64,000 nt of DNA, taken from Sphingobacterium prati (GTDB lineage: Bacteria; Bacteroidota; Bacteroidia; Sphingobacteriales; Sphingobacteriaceae). The DNA is taken from contig NZ_JABJWY010000024.1 in assembly GCF_013167215.1 (NCBI RefSeq), forward strand, positions 124,001 to 188,000. Direction: 5' to 3'. Every line of letters begins with the position of its first letter. The first letter of the stretch is position 1. Positions 44,441 through 53,737 of this stretch are shown here, one piece after another. Under the pieces are notes generated by a model. The model had not been told where the DNA came from and did not search any database. It was given only the letters and a program-made list of their open reading frames with translations. The position numbers and the translations under genes were made by a program.

Positions 44441-45460
44441 ATGAAGAATCCTATTGGCATCAAGGATATTGCAGAAATACTCGGTATTTCTGTTTCCACC
44501 GTTTCACGCGCATTTCGCGACACCCATGATGTCAACCCAATAACACGCCAGAAAGTACTTAAGCTGGCCAAAGAACTTAACTTTAAACCTAATAAAAATG
44601 CTTCCGCGCTAGCTTCAGGCTCGACTAAAAATATCGGTGTTGTGATTCCGTTTATTACAAATTATTACTTCTCAATGGTAATTTCGGGCATTCAGGAGGA
44701 AGCTTATGAACAGGATTACAATATTATCCTTTATGTTACCAATGATAGTATAGCCCGGGAGCAGAACTTACTTGAAAACCTCTCAACCAGCAGTCTTGAC
44801 GGGCTGCTGATCTCCATATCCTCAGATTCATACACCCACCAACATTTTGAACGTCTGATGACCAAAGGGCTACCCATCGTATTTTTCGACCGCGTTCCCA
44901 ATGATATCGCCGCATCAAAGGTTGTGCAAGATGATTTTGCCGGTGCTTTTCAGGCGACTCAATTTCTACTTAAAAGCGGCGCTAAGCGTATTGCCCACAT
45001 TGCCGGCCCGAAAGACCTCAATTTTACGCAACAGCGGCTCAATGGCTATCTTGAAGCTCTTAAACATTTCAATTTACCTATAGATAATAGCCTAATTGTA
45101 CATTCTGGCTTTTCACAGGCACATGGCAGCGAGGATACAAACAAATTGCTGGCTCTTCCCCACCGTCCTGATGCCATCTTTGCCGTCAATGACCGCAAGG
45201 CTGTCGGTGCAATCTTAACCATCAAAAAGCATGGTTTACGAGTAGGTGTTGATATGGGTGTCATCGGTTTTACCAACGATCCGATCTCTACCGTGGTCGA
45301 ACCTAACCTCACTACGATAGAAGAACCCGCCTTTGATATCGGAAAACGAAGCTGCGCCTTGCTTATCCGTCATATCAAAAATAAAGATTTCGAGATTCAG
45401 GATATTATTCTCCCCGGCATGCTCGTGGTTCGTGATTCTGTGGTCAACAAAACCTCCTAA
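44441..45460 (+). CDS. LacI-family regulator of the amino-sugar locus
   Basis: 339 residues. N-terminal helix-turn-helix and hinge IKDIAEILGISVSTVSRAFRDTHDVNPITRQKVLKLAKELNFKPNKNASALASG, then a periplasmic-binding-protein-like sensor (IGVVIPFITNYYFSMVISGIQEEA .. IAHIAGPKDLNFTQQRLNGY .. PDAIFAVNDRKAVGAI .. GVIGFTNDPIS). It converges on nagA and overlaps its end by four bases, a position that ties it to the locus. The likely operator is the palindrome at 56925-56938 before susC. Probable inducer: a hexosamine phosphate or the free sugar. Confidence 0.9.
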   Translation: MKNPIGIKDIAEILGISVSTVSRAFRDTHDVNPITRQKVLKLAKELNFKPNKNASALASGSTKNIGVVIPFITNYYFSMVISGIQEEAYEQDYNIILYVTNDSIAREQNLLENLSTSSLDGLLISISSDSYTHQHFERLMTKGLPIVFFDRVPNDIAASKVVQDDFAGAFQATQFLLKSGAKRIAHIAGPKDLNFTQQRLNGYLEALKHFNLPIDNSLIVHSGFSQAHGSEDTNKLLALPHRPDAIFAVNDRKAVGAILTIKKHGLRVGVDMGVIGFTNDPISTVVEPNLTTIEEPAFDIGKRSCALLIRHIKNKDFEIQDIILPGMLVVRDSVVNKTS

Positions 45461-46644
45461 TTACTTTGATAGCACAATTCACCCGATATAAAAGTAAAGT
45501 GTACGTTGATATTGTCGTCAAATAAGACAATATCAGCATCTTTGCCAATCGCAATTGACCCTATGCGATCGGCACATCCAAGTAATTTTGCTGGGTTGAG
45601 TGTCATCATCTGTACAGCTGTTATGAGGTCAGTGCCTGCCAGGTCGATCATCGTGCGGATCAAGCGGTCAGCAGTAGCCACACTTCCTGCGAAGGAAGAA
45701 TAATCCGGAAGCTTAGCTACACCATCTTCAACAATGACTTCAACACCACTTTTAAGGCTACCAAGTATGCTCTTCCCTTCGGGCATTCCGGCAGCCCGCA
45801 TAGCATCTGTAATCAGGATAATTTTGTCCTTACCCTTGATTTTATGAATCAATTTTAAAAAGGGTTCTGGTAGATGCACGCCATCCGCGATGATCTCCAC
45901 ATCAATAGCGTCCAGCAACAAGGAGCTTTCTATTGTTCCAGCATAACGATAAGCATTTCGTCGCGTCATTCCAGACATTCCGGAATAGAGATGGGTTGCC
46001 AGCCGATAGCCATGTTCGACTGCTGGCAAGATTTCCTCATAGATGGCATCGGTATGTGCCAAGGCCAGCAAGATTCCGTGATCACGAACTTTAAGTCCAA
46101 AGTCGAGCGCTCCCGGGAGTTCAGGTGCTGCGCTCCAGCGTGCAATGAGGTGACCATACCGTTCGAGAATAGGTATATACTCTTCAGGAGAGGGATTTCG
46201 GATAAAGCGTGGATCCTGCGCCCCCCGTTGATTCATCGCGAAATAAGGCCCCTCCAAGTGTAACCCCAGGAAGCGCGATCCCCGCTCATTATGGCGTAAC
46301 ACCTGTGCATAGGTATCAAACAAAGCCATTAATTCTTCCGGCTCACTGGTCAATGTTGTCGGTAGCATGGCCGTAGTACCGTAACGCACATGTGTCTGTG
46401 CAACCCGCAAAAATGCGTCTATTGTATTGTCCATAAAGTCCGCACCACCCCCGCCATGTACATGGATATCTATAAATCCGGGCGACAAAAAAAGCCCCTT
46501 GGCATCCAGCCAATCGCCAGTTATATCGTCTTCAGACACTAGCCGCTCGGCAATATCCACAATTTTACCATCTGCGATCCATACCGTTCCATTTTCGATG
46601 ATACGGTCAGATGTGATAATTTTAGCATTTGTAATCGTTAGCAT
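45457..46644 (-). CDS. nagA: N-acetylglucosamine-6-phosphate deacetylase
   Basis: 395 residues, amidohydrolase fold. HVHGGGGADFMD near 62-73, metal-binding Glu in FLGLHLEGPYFAMNQRGAQD near 125-145, His ligands in LALAHTDA and ATHLYSGMSGMTRRN, and the catalytic Asp in LITDAMRAAG. It removes acetate from GlcNAc-6-P or GalNAc-6-P (AgaA and NagA cannot be told apart by sight). Last gene of the operon; three bases separate its start from the stop of the MFS gene. Confidence 0.9.
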   Translation of the reverse strand: MLTITNAKIITSDRIIENGTVWIADGKIVDIAERLVSEDDITGDWLDAKGLFLSPGFIDIHVHGGGGADFMDNTIDAFLRVAQTHVRYGTTAMLPTTLTSEPEELMALFDTYAQVLRHNERGSRFLGLHLEGPYFAMNQRGAQDPRFIRNPSPEEYIPILERYGHLIARWSAAPELPGALDFGLKVRDHGILLALAHTDAIYEEILPAVEHGYRLATHLYSGMSGMTRRNAYRYAGTIESSLLLDAIDVEIIADGVHLPEPFLKLIHKIKGKDKIILITDAMRAAGMPEGKSILGSLKSGVEVIVEDGVAKLPDYSSFAGSVATADRLIRTMIDLAGTDLITAVQMMTLNPAKLLGCADRIGSIAIGKDADIVLFDDNINVHFTFISGELCYQSN

Positions 46645-46647
46645 AGC

Positions 46648-47961
46648 TCAAATCTTGTTGTCAAAAATATTCCAGGTACGAAGCTGATGCCCCTTGAACG
46701 CATAGAAAACCAAATAGAGAAAACAGGGCACCAATATCCAATAAGCAGACCTCACATCGAAGGTGTCTGCCCATAGCCCATACAGCAAAGGCAATACAGC
46801 GTTGCCGCTGAGCCCCATAATTAGCAGGGCCGAGCCTTGCTTTGCATAGCTCCCTAACCCATCTAACGCCAATGGCCATATCCCAGCCCATATCAGCGCA
46901 TTGGGCAACCCGATCAGGACGATAAACCAAACCGAAATATCCAGGTTCTTGTTCAAAAAGTATACGGATCCCTGCCATGTACAGACGAATATAGCCAAAG
47001 TTAAGCCAAGGATGGTACAAATTTTAAGCGCCAGTTGTTGACTACAGAACTTCGGGATCAGCACAATACCACAGAGGTAACCACAGATCGTAGCGGTTAA
47101 TGTATAGGATGGTAAAGCCTTTGCTTCCAGTAGTGATAACCCCATGGAGCCAGCGTAATTTATAATGGTATCAATGGCGATGACCTGCGTTCCCACGTGC
47201 AGAAAAATCGCCAAAGCTCCCAGTACTAAATGAGGAAACTGAAAGATCCCTTTTCTGTTTTTCGTCATCCCCCTTCTCATAGGAGCTTCCCTTTGATCCA
47301 ATTCGGGTAAAATAGAAAACTTGACCAATACACCGATTAGAAACAACACCCCACCTACAACAGTATATGGCCATACGACACGCAAGATCAGCTCGTCCAA
47401 GGCAATGGCACGAGTTACCTCGTCCATTCGTTCCAGTTGAGCGAACAAGACATTGTCATGAGGACGCAAAATGACATACGAAAAGATCAAGGGAGCCAGG
47501 ATACCAGCTCCCTTGTTGCAAATTCCCATCATACTGATACGCTGTGCTGCCCGTTCTCTTTCACCGATCAATGTAATATATAGATTAGCTACCGTTTGCA
47601 GCACAGTGAGGCCCGTACCAAGCGTAAAAAGTCCTACCAGAAAAATAACGTATGTGCGTCCATAGGCTGCTGGGACAAAAAGGAAAGCGCCTAGTGCCAT
47701 GATCCAGAAACCGACCATAATTCCATTTTTATAGCCAAGCTTCTTTAAAATATAGGACGCGGGCATTGACATCAACAGATAAGAGATGTAAAATGCAAAC
47801 GCCACAAGGTAGGATTGAAAATTACTTAGCTCGCACGCGATCTTAAAATATGGAATCAGTATCGCATTTACCCAAGAAACAAATCCAAAAATAAAGAACA
47901 TCAGTCCGATGATTCCGATGGATACCAATGTTGTCTTTCGATCTAAAGCTGGTGATGTCAT
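46648..47961 (-). CDS. Sugar MFS transporter (FucP/NagP type)
   Basis: 437 residues, twelve predicted membrane helices. Starts TTLVSIGIIGLMFFIFGFVSWVNAILIPYFKIACELSNFQSYLV, the FucP-like N-terminus. Members carry fucose, glucose/galactose or GlcNAc with protons. Position between deaminase and deacetylase genes points to GalNAc or GlcNAc as cargo. In E. coli-type pathways uptake by PTS gives the phosphate; here a separate hexosamine kinase would be needed and none is seen in the window. Confidence 0.87.
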   Translation of the reverse strand: MTSPALDRKTTLVSIGIIGLMFFIFGFVSWVNAILIPYFKIACELSNFQSYLVAFAFYISYLLMSMPASYILKKLGYKNGIMVGFWIMALGAFLFVPAAYGRTYVIFLVGLFTLGTGLTVLQTVANLYITLIGERERAAQRISMMGICNKGAGILAPLIFSYVILRPHDNVLFAQLERMDEVTRAIALDELILRVVWPYTVVGGVLFLIGVLVKFSILPELDQREAPMRRGMTKNRKGIFQFPHLVLGALAIFLHVGTQVIAIDTIINYAGSMGLSLLEAKALPSYTLTATICGYLCGIVLIPKFCSQQLALKICTILGLTLAIFVCTWQGSVYFLNKNLDISVWFIVLIGLPNALIWAGIWPLALDGLGSYAKQGSALLIMGLSGNAVLPLLYGLWADTFDVRSAYWILVPCFLYLVFYAFKGHQLRTWNIFDNKI

Positions 47962-47970
47962 TGCTGTAGG

Positions 47971-48702
47971 TTATAGTAAAGAAGCCGATTCCTCGTCTAG
48001 GTAACAGGTACAGTCTTGGTGACGCTGTAATATACTCGCTGGATGCCAGTTGGAGATAGCCCCCGAGAGGCAATTCCGCACGGCAGCTGCCTTCCTTCTG
48101 TCCGGTACCGCACAAATAATTTTGCGCGATAACATAATCTGCCTAATGGACATACTGATCGCTTGAGCTGGGACTTCATCAATTGACACAAACCACCCCT
48201 CTCCCAATTGCTGTTGCCGGCATTGCATATCAAGGTTGACCAGCAGATAGGCAGCACTGGCTTCAAAGTCCGCAGGTGGATCATTAAAAGCCAGGTGTCC
48301 ATTTTCTCCGATACCGACAAAAGCAACATCAATCGGATGCGCCTCAATTTTCTTCCCTAAACGATCGCATTCAAGCTGTGGATCCCCTTCACCATCGATG
48401 AGGACAACCTCCTTTAATGGTCCTACGAGATCGACAAAGCGCTCTGTCAGATAGTTGCGAAAGCTTGCTTTATGCGCCACAGAGATACCGATGTATTCAT
48501 CCAGATGAAACATCCTTACCTTGCTCCAGTCGATATCTGCTGCGGCAACCAGCGTTGCCAAAGTTTCAAACTGACTTTGACCTGTCGCCAGAATAATATT
48601 GGCTTCTCCATTAGCCGCTATGGCAGTTTTAATAGCCGCTATCCCGGCTTTTCCGGCCTCTAAGCCTAGTTCTTCGCGTGTTTTTAAAATTTTTACGTTC
48701 AC
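47971..48702 (-). CDS. nagB: Glucosamine/galactosamine-6-phosphate deaminase
   Basis: 243 residues, NagB/6-phosphogluconolactonase superfamily. NIILATGQSQFETLATL is the phosphate loop, FHLDEYIG gives catalytic Asp68, and GIGENGHLAFNDPP gives His136. Compared with E. coli NagB (GNDGHIAFNEP), Asp141 is Asn134 here and Glu148 is Asp141; Asn is known at the first site in other NagB proteins, while the Glu-to-Asp change is less usual. Together with the GH109 neighbour this makes a galactosamine-6-phosphate (AgaI-like) role possible. Ten bases separate it from the MFS and GH109 genes on each side. Confidence 0.82.
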   Translation of the reverse strand: MNVKILKTREELGLEAGKAGIAAIKTAIAANGEANIILATGQSQFETLATLVAAADIDWSKVRMFHLDEYIGISVAHKASFRNYLTERFVDLVGPLKEVVLIDGEGDPQLECDRLGKKIEAHPIDVAFVGIGENGHLAFNDPPADFEASAAYLLVNLDMQCRQQQLGEGWFVSIDEVPAQAISMSIRQIMLSRKIICAVPDRRKAAAVRNCLSGAISNWHPASILQRHQDCTCYLDEESASLL

Positions 48703-48712
48703 TTGATTTGAA

Positions 48713-50146
48713 TTATTTAGTTGATTTCAATACTTGAGTTGTTCCGCCTTTAATTAAATTAATATCGTGCACCAGATTATCTTTCCAATGACCATTTGTA
48801 AAGTCCGGTATTTCAATTGGCTGAGAACGATTGGCTACAGACCATTCGCTCAGCGGCCCGATGACACTCCAGCTAGCGGCATCGTAGACATCCATATCGA
48901 CAGGAAGGCCGTTTCTCAGGCAGTCAATCAATCGCCAGTCCATCATAAAATCCATCCCCCCATGGCCGCCAATTTCTTTGGCTAATTCACCAATCTTTGT
49001 GATAATGCCTGGCGCATACTTTTTTTCCAGTTCGGCCATTTCCGTTTCCCCCAAAAAATCCGCATGTCCTATGGCTACCTTTCCTGGAAGTGGATATTTT
49101 TGGGAAAAAGCCTTTGTGCCGCTAACCAAGTGGATACGTGAATATGGGCGTGGCGAACTTACATCGTGCTGCAACATCATCGTGCTGCCGTTTGAAGTCA
49201 TGATATTGGACACATTGATATTCCCGCGAAAAGGTTTATCTATATAACTTTCAAACTGCTTGTCTACCACTGTCATTTCCTTTGCTTTGACATTGAGCAT
49301 AAAGTCTTTTGAAGACATCGAACTCATATAATCCATTTTGTTGCCCCGATTAATCCGGAGTATTTGGCAGATTGGCCCGAGCCCATGGGTGGGATATAGA
49401 TTTCCGTCTCTTGAAGCATTTTCCTTGAGCCGCCAAAAATCGTAGCGTTTTTTCTCATCAAAGAGACTGTCCATGATATCGTGGATATATGCTCCCTCGC
49501 AGTGTACGATATCGCCGAAAAAACCCTGTCTTGCCAAGTTTAGCGTCAACAGCTCAAAATAGTCATAGCAGCAGTTTTCAAGCATCACACAATGCTTTTT
49601 TGTCGTTTCGGAGGTTTTTACCAATCTCCAGCAATCTTCCACAGTCGTAGCAGCCGGGATTTCAAGCGCAACATGTTTACCATGCTCCATCGCGTAAATA
49701 GCCATATATGTATGCATTTTCCAATGTGTAGCAATGTAGATTAGATCGAATTGATCCGATTCACACATGTTCTTCCAATCTGTTCCATCTTTGGAAAAAA
49801 TCGTAGCCGCATGCCCTTGGGTCTTGATCCGGGCTTTTGCTTCGTGAGCTTTCTCTGGCCTGATATCGCATATACCATTGATGCTGACACCAGCAATTTG
49901 ACTCATTCGTTCTACTGCCGCCGAGCCCCGGTTCCCAACACCGATAAAACCAATCCGCACAGTGTCAATTTTGGGCGCCGCATAGCCCGACATATTAAAC
50001 GTGCCCGTATATTTTTTGGATGCTTCCAACCGGATATGATCGAGCTTGGTCTTAGTGTTTCCCTTCTCCCGCAAAGTGCAACCCGTCACTAGCCCAACTC
50101 CGGCTAGACCGGATAATTTTAAGAATGATCTTCTATTCGTTCCCAT
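48713..50146 (-). CDS. GH109-type alpha-N-acetylgalactosaminidase (Gfo/Idh/MocA fold)
   Basis: 477 residues. Twin-arginine signal NRRSFLK at 4-10 plus lipobox LVTGC with Cys23, so the folded protein is exported and lipidated. NAD-binding IGFIGVGNRGSAAVE near 66-80. Strings THWKMHTYMAIYAMEHGKHVALEIPAA, CVMLENCCYDYFELLTLNLARQG, CEGAYIHD and LYPTHGLGPICQILRINRGNKM follow the GH109 pattern (HGKHV, MLEN, YPTHGxGP). GH109 enzymes cleave terminal alpha-GalNAc by an NAD-dependent redox mechanism. Placement among hexosamine catabolic genes supports this. A plain oxidoreductase of the same fold is the alternative. Confidence 0.82.
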   Translation of the reverse strand: MGTNRRSFLKLSGLAGVGLVTGCTLREKGNTKTKLDHIRLEASKKYTGTFNMSGYAAPKIDTVRIGFIGVGNRGSAAVERMSQIAGVSINGICDIRPEKAHEAKARIKTQGHAATIFSKDGTDWKNMCESDQFDLIYIATHWKMHTYMAIYAMEHGKHVALEIPAATTVEDCWRLVKTSETTKKHCVMLENCCYDYFELLTLNLARQGFFGDIVHCEGAYIHDIMDSLFDEKKRYDFWRLKENASRDGNLYPTHGLGPICQILRINRGNKMDYMSSMSSKDFMLNVKAKEMTVVDKQFESYIDKPFRGNINVSNIMTSNGSTMMLQHDVSSPRPYSRIHLVSGTKAFSQKYPLPGKVAIGHADFLGETEMAELEKKYAPGIITKIGELAKEIGGHGGMDFMMDWRLIDCLRNGLPVDMDVYDAASWSVIGPLSEWSVANRSQPIEIPDFTNGHWKDNLVHDINLIKGGTTQVLKSTK

Positions 50147-50151
50147 ATTTA

Positions 50152-52167
50152 TTAGTTGATTTGGAGAGTTCCTCCCGTCTTAAATTTGATTTTATAGGCA
50201 TTTACCTTATCCAATAATCGTCTTTTATCCCTTTCCTGGCAGCTATCCCCGCTCCAGTGCAGTAGCTGATCCAGATTGACATCCTCCCTACTGATTGCAA
50301 GCAACATTGGAATATCGCCCCATTTTAAAATACCCGGAATATGGATGGCCATGTTAAAATTTTCCAAATTTTCGGTCATGCCGGGCAAATAGCTGATCGG
50401 CAAATGCTTTAGCTCCAATGTCCGGCTCTGTGGTGATAAGCTACTACTAATCAGCGCTGCCAAGGCAGTCTCGCGATCGGCCTGCACAATTAGCTTATGA
50501 TTAGGATATTGCTGCTGCAGATAACTGCTTACGAGTGTGATTTCGTTAGCCCATATTCCCATCATTGTCTGCCCCATCCACAGCGCTGAACGTGAGATGG
50601 TATGAAAACGAGGTAGCGCCCCATCTATATATTCGGCACTGGCCGAAGCGCGTTCTCCCAGACCAAAGAGGTCGATGATGGCAACCCCCCCGCCAGTTGC
50701 GAGCAACTTGTCTAATTCAGCACGATCGAGGGCTTGTTTACCTTGCGCAGGAAAGAGCATACGGATAGCATCTCCGTCACCGGTAGGTTTCCTAACGAGC
50801 AAAGGAATCAGTTGTCCTTGCTTAGTTTCCAGAATAGTCCGCTGCCAACCTGCTTCCCCCGGTAGCATTCTTTCTGAAAGAAGCTGATCGGCTTCCGTAC
50901 TGGAGAGCAACTGACGAAGCTGTTGCTGATACGCCTCTATACGTTGTGAACCCATCTCCATACGCTGCTTTTCAGCGACCTTGAATTCGCGGTTGACAAA
51001 GGCCGGTATTGTCATTATTTTCGTCTTTTCTATCCCATGATGCAATACTGACAACTGATTTGTATCGCGTATATTCACTGCATTCCGTTCTATGGGTAAT
51101 GACCGCCGGTATTTAAAGTTTTTGTTAAACCAAGAAAGCATAGTTTCATTCATTTCAAGCGTATAGCTATGCGGCTCGTCAAACAAAGCGTAAGCTAAAC
51201 GTTGCCCGACTCCCTGCTGTTGATAAGCCAGCTTGGCCAAACGGTAGGATTTCAGCATCTGGTGCACGTTGAATGCTGCATTTCCGTCCTTTAGGGCTGT
51301 AATGATCTTTACAGCCTTGGGTGCCATTGCCTGGAGCAGCTGTCCTTCTTCAAAATGCAGCAGGCCATGGGGATGTAGTTCACAGACACAGTTGCTATTC
51401 ATGATATACGAACGAAAGGTACCAACACTTACGACAGGGACAGCAGCTTTAATCCGCGCATCCATTGCTGTTAGCCACATGGTCTGATTGCCACCACCAC
51501 TGGCGCCAGTGGCGCCGATCTGCTCTTTATTAACGTATTCCAGGCTGCACAATAAATCTATTGCTCGTCTGTTTTCCAGCAATTGTATCCCCATAAGGGG
51601 TGTCCCAAGATCCAACAACAATGACCCTAGGTTAGCCCCGTGGTATTCATGTTCGTGTCTGCGTCCGCGTTCGCCCGAACCCATCGCATCTATGCTAAGA
51701 CATACGTAGCCATTGCTCGCTAATAGTTGCGATGTTCGCTGCACGATTTCACTTCGCCGTCCCGGAGCCCAATGACCATGGCTATTCAATATTGCCGGAA
51801 ATGGTCCTTTACCTTTGGGTACATAAAGGTTGGCGGGGACATATACACCGGGTAAACTCTGAAAGATCAGGTTATGGATGGTATAAATACCGCAATCTAG
51901 GGTTGCGACGATCTTCATATCCAAATCGCCGCCATCGTCTTCAGCCAACTGCAAATTGGTACGGACCTGGCTCAATAAAGATTTACCATCTGTAGTGCCA
52001 TCCATTGGCAGTTTACATAAGAGTTCATCCGCACGGTTTTCAATAAATACCTTGAGCGGATCAATCTCCTTGGGTATAGATAATATTTCCGGTAAGGCTG
52101 TTTGTGCAGCGGCCTGCTGTCCTAATGCCATCATCAGTAAGACTGTATATCGTTTTAAATTTATCAT
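50152..52167 (-). CDS. Large exported alpha/beta hydrolase (acetyl-xylan-esterase-like), two halves
   Basis: 671 residues from the ATG at 52167 (ten upstream codons rejected; this Met starts the signal peptide MINLKRYTVLLMMALGQQAAAQ). First half (about 90-380): esterase fold with HGHWAPGRRSE, nucleophile Ser223 in GATGASGGGNQT and a late His in DEPHSYTLEMNE. Second half (about 430-660) looks like a second, degenerate alpha/beta hydrolase domain: GLGERASA is present but no G-x-S-x-G. It probably removes acyl groups (for example O-acetyl) from the glycan before GH109 acts; this is inference from position. Confidence 0.7.
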   Translation of the reverse strand: MINLKRYTVLLMMALGQQAAAQTALPEILSIPKEIDPLKVFIENRADELLCKLPMDGTTDGKSLLSQVRTNLQLAEDDGGDLDMKIVATLDCGIYTIHNLIFQSLPGVYVPANLYVPKGKGPFPAILNSHGHWAPGRRSEIVQRTSQLLASNGYVCLSIDAMGSGERGRRHEHEYHGANLGSLLLDLGTPLMGIQLLENRRAIDLLCSLEYVNKEQIGATGASGGGNQTMWLTAMDARIKAAVPVVSVGTFRSYIMNSNCVCELHPHGLLHFEEGQLLQAMAPKAVKIITALKDGNAAFNVHQMLKSYRLAKLAYQQQGVGQRLAYALFDEPHSYTLEMNETMLSWFNKNFKYRRSLPIERNAVNIRDTNQLSVLHHGIEKTKIMTIPAFVNREFKVAEKQRMEMGSQRIEAYQQQLRQLLSSTEADQLLSERMLPGEAGWQRTILETKQGQLIPLLVRKPTGDGDAIRMLFPAQGKQALDRAELDKLLATGGGVAIIDLFGLGERASASAEYIDGALPRFHTISRSALWMGQTMMGIWANEITLVSSYLQQQYPNHKLIVQADRETALAALISSSLSPQSRTLELKHLPISYLPGMTENLENFNMAIHIPGILKWGDIPMLLAISREDVNLDQLLHWSGDSCQERDKRRLLDKVNAYKIKFKTGGTLQIN

Positions 52168-52178
52168 TATTTTAATCC

Positions 52179-53726
52179 TTATTCTACGTCCCACCAAAGT
52201 TTGGTTGCCGCGTTATCGGCTCCACCGAGCAGGGCACGGCCCTTCGTCAGTTCGGCAAGGTTGTCGGTCACCTCCGTCAAGGGATAAGGCAGCCTTTTTA
52301 TAAACGTCCCTCCAGGTAGGTCTGGATTGTCAGACTTGAGCACCGTATACATCTTGGGGTACCCCGTACGGCGGTATTCGGCCCATGCCTCCATCCCATT
52401 GGGATAGATTGCCAACCATTTCTGGACGCCAATCTGCTCACGCTGTTCGCCCTCGATACTACCCCATTTAATTGGCGTCTGGGCGACTGCTGCTGAATTG
52501 TGATAATCGCCTGGGGCCTCCGGCTTGTGGGTTGATGACACATAATTGTTGATGATTGACTCATCATTTACACCCCATTGCGCCATACTCACTCGTATCC
52601 CCTGCTCATAAAGCGCCCGTGCTGTACCATCCATATTCCAGCCGTTCAGGGCACCCTCCGCACGCAGCATAAACGATTCGGCGGCACACATAATGTGAAA
52701 ATTTTGTGTAAAATTACCTTCAAGCACCTCACCATTGTACCGTACCCAATAGGTACCCACATTGGAATTTGCCCGCGACTGATTTCTCGGTTGCCCTAGG
52801 TCTGTAGCTGTCGCTCCATTGCGGACACTGTTAAAGGCCTTTCCGCTCAGGCTGGGCTGAAAATAAATACCCAATCTCGGATCCTCGTAACCCTTGAGAT
52901 AAGAGGCTATTGTCGAACTCATCGAAAATTCATTCCAGACAGCTACCTGCGACAGACCATTGGTATCATTGCCCGAGAGTGACTTGAGCATGGTCGCATT
53001 TTGACCGTTACTCTCCATCACGCCTGCGGCCACTGCAGCCTCAGCTTCGGCCCTCGCTTTTATGGGATCTATTTTTGATATCCGCAGTGCCAGCCGCAGG
53101 CGCATGGAATTAGCAAAACGAATCCAGTTTTCAACATTTCCATTATACATCAGATCATAATCCTGAAAGACTGTCGTTCCTGCAGGTAGAGCCTTCAACT
53201 GGTCGACCGCTGTCGTGAGCCGAGTAAAAAAATCCGAGTAAATCTTGTCCATCGGATCGTAGGGAATGACGTCCCGTGCTTCCGCAGCAGCGAAATAAGG
53301 GACTGGGCCGAAATGATCGGTCAGCCGATGAAAAGCATACACCCACATAATATTAGCAAGTGCACCCTCGCCCGAACCTACCTCCGTATTATCCATGATA
53401 CTTTTGAGCTGTGGTGCAGTATCGACATATACAACTGTCCAAAATCGCCGCTGCCAATCTGGAGTAAGCAGGTAGCGATCTGTACTGAAGGAATTGGTGG
53501 TCAACGCAAAATATTGCGCGTATAGATCAGCGCCTAGATTCTGCACTGTTTGGTAGAAAGAGCGGTTCATCGCTGCTGAGGATTGCGCCTTAGCGAACAT
53601 AAAGGGCAGTTCGCGCTGTGTGATCACCGTAATATTGTTGGGATCGGTGTTGATCTGATTAAAATCTTTCGTGCAGGAGATTAAGCTCAATCCCAACAAG
53701 GCACCATATAGCATTTTTCTTCTCAT
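52179..53726 (-). CDS. SusD/RagB-family glycan-binding lipoprotein
   Basis: 515 residues, lipobox SLISC with Cys18, then TKDFNQINTDPNNITVI, the start of the SusD-like-2 class. Helical TPR-like blocks with WVYAFHRLTDHFGPVPYF and EAESFMLRAEGALNGWN-type strings follow and the C-terminal GMEAWAEYRRTGYPKM is characteristic. It forms the surface lid of the SusC transporter and binds the glycan. Lies 11 bases after susC. Confidence 0.92.
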   Translation of the reverse strand: MRRKMLYGALLGLSLISCTKDFNQINTDPNNITVITQRELPFMFAKAQSSAAMNRSFYQTVQNLGADLYAQYFALTTNSFSTDRYLLTPDWQRRFWTVVYVDTAPQLKSIMDNTEVGSGEGALANIMWVYAFHRLTDHFGPVPYFAAAEARDVIPYDPMDKIYSDFFTRLTTAVDQLKALPAGTTVFQDYDLMYNGNVENWIRFANSMRLRLALRISKIDPIKARAEAEAAVAAGVMESNGQNATMLKSLSGNDTNGLSQVAVWNEFSMSSTIASYLKGYEDPRLGIYFQPSLSGKAFNSVRNGATATDLGQPRNQSRANSNVGTYWVRYNGEVLEGNFTQNFHIMCAAESFMLRAEGALNGWNMDGTARALYEQGIRVSMAQWGVNDESIINNYVSSTHKPEAPGDYHNSAAVAQTPIKWGSIEGEQREQIGVQKWLAIYPNGMEAWAEYRRTGYPKMYTVLKSDNPDLPGGTFIKRLPYPLTEVTDNLAELTKGRALLGGADNAATKLWWDVE

Positions 53727-53737
53727 GATTACAACTG

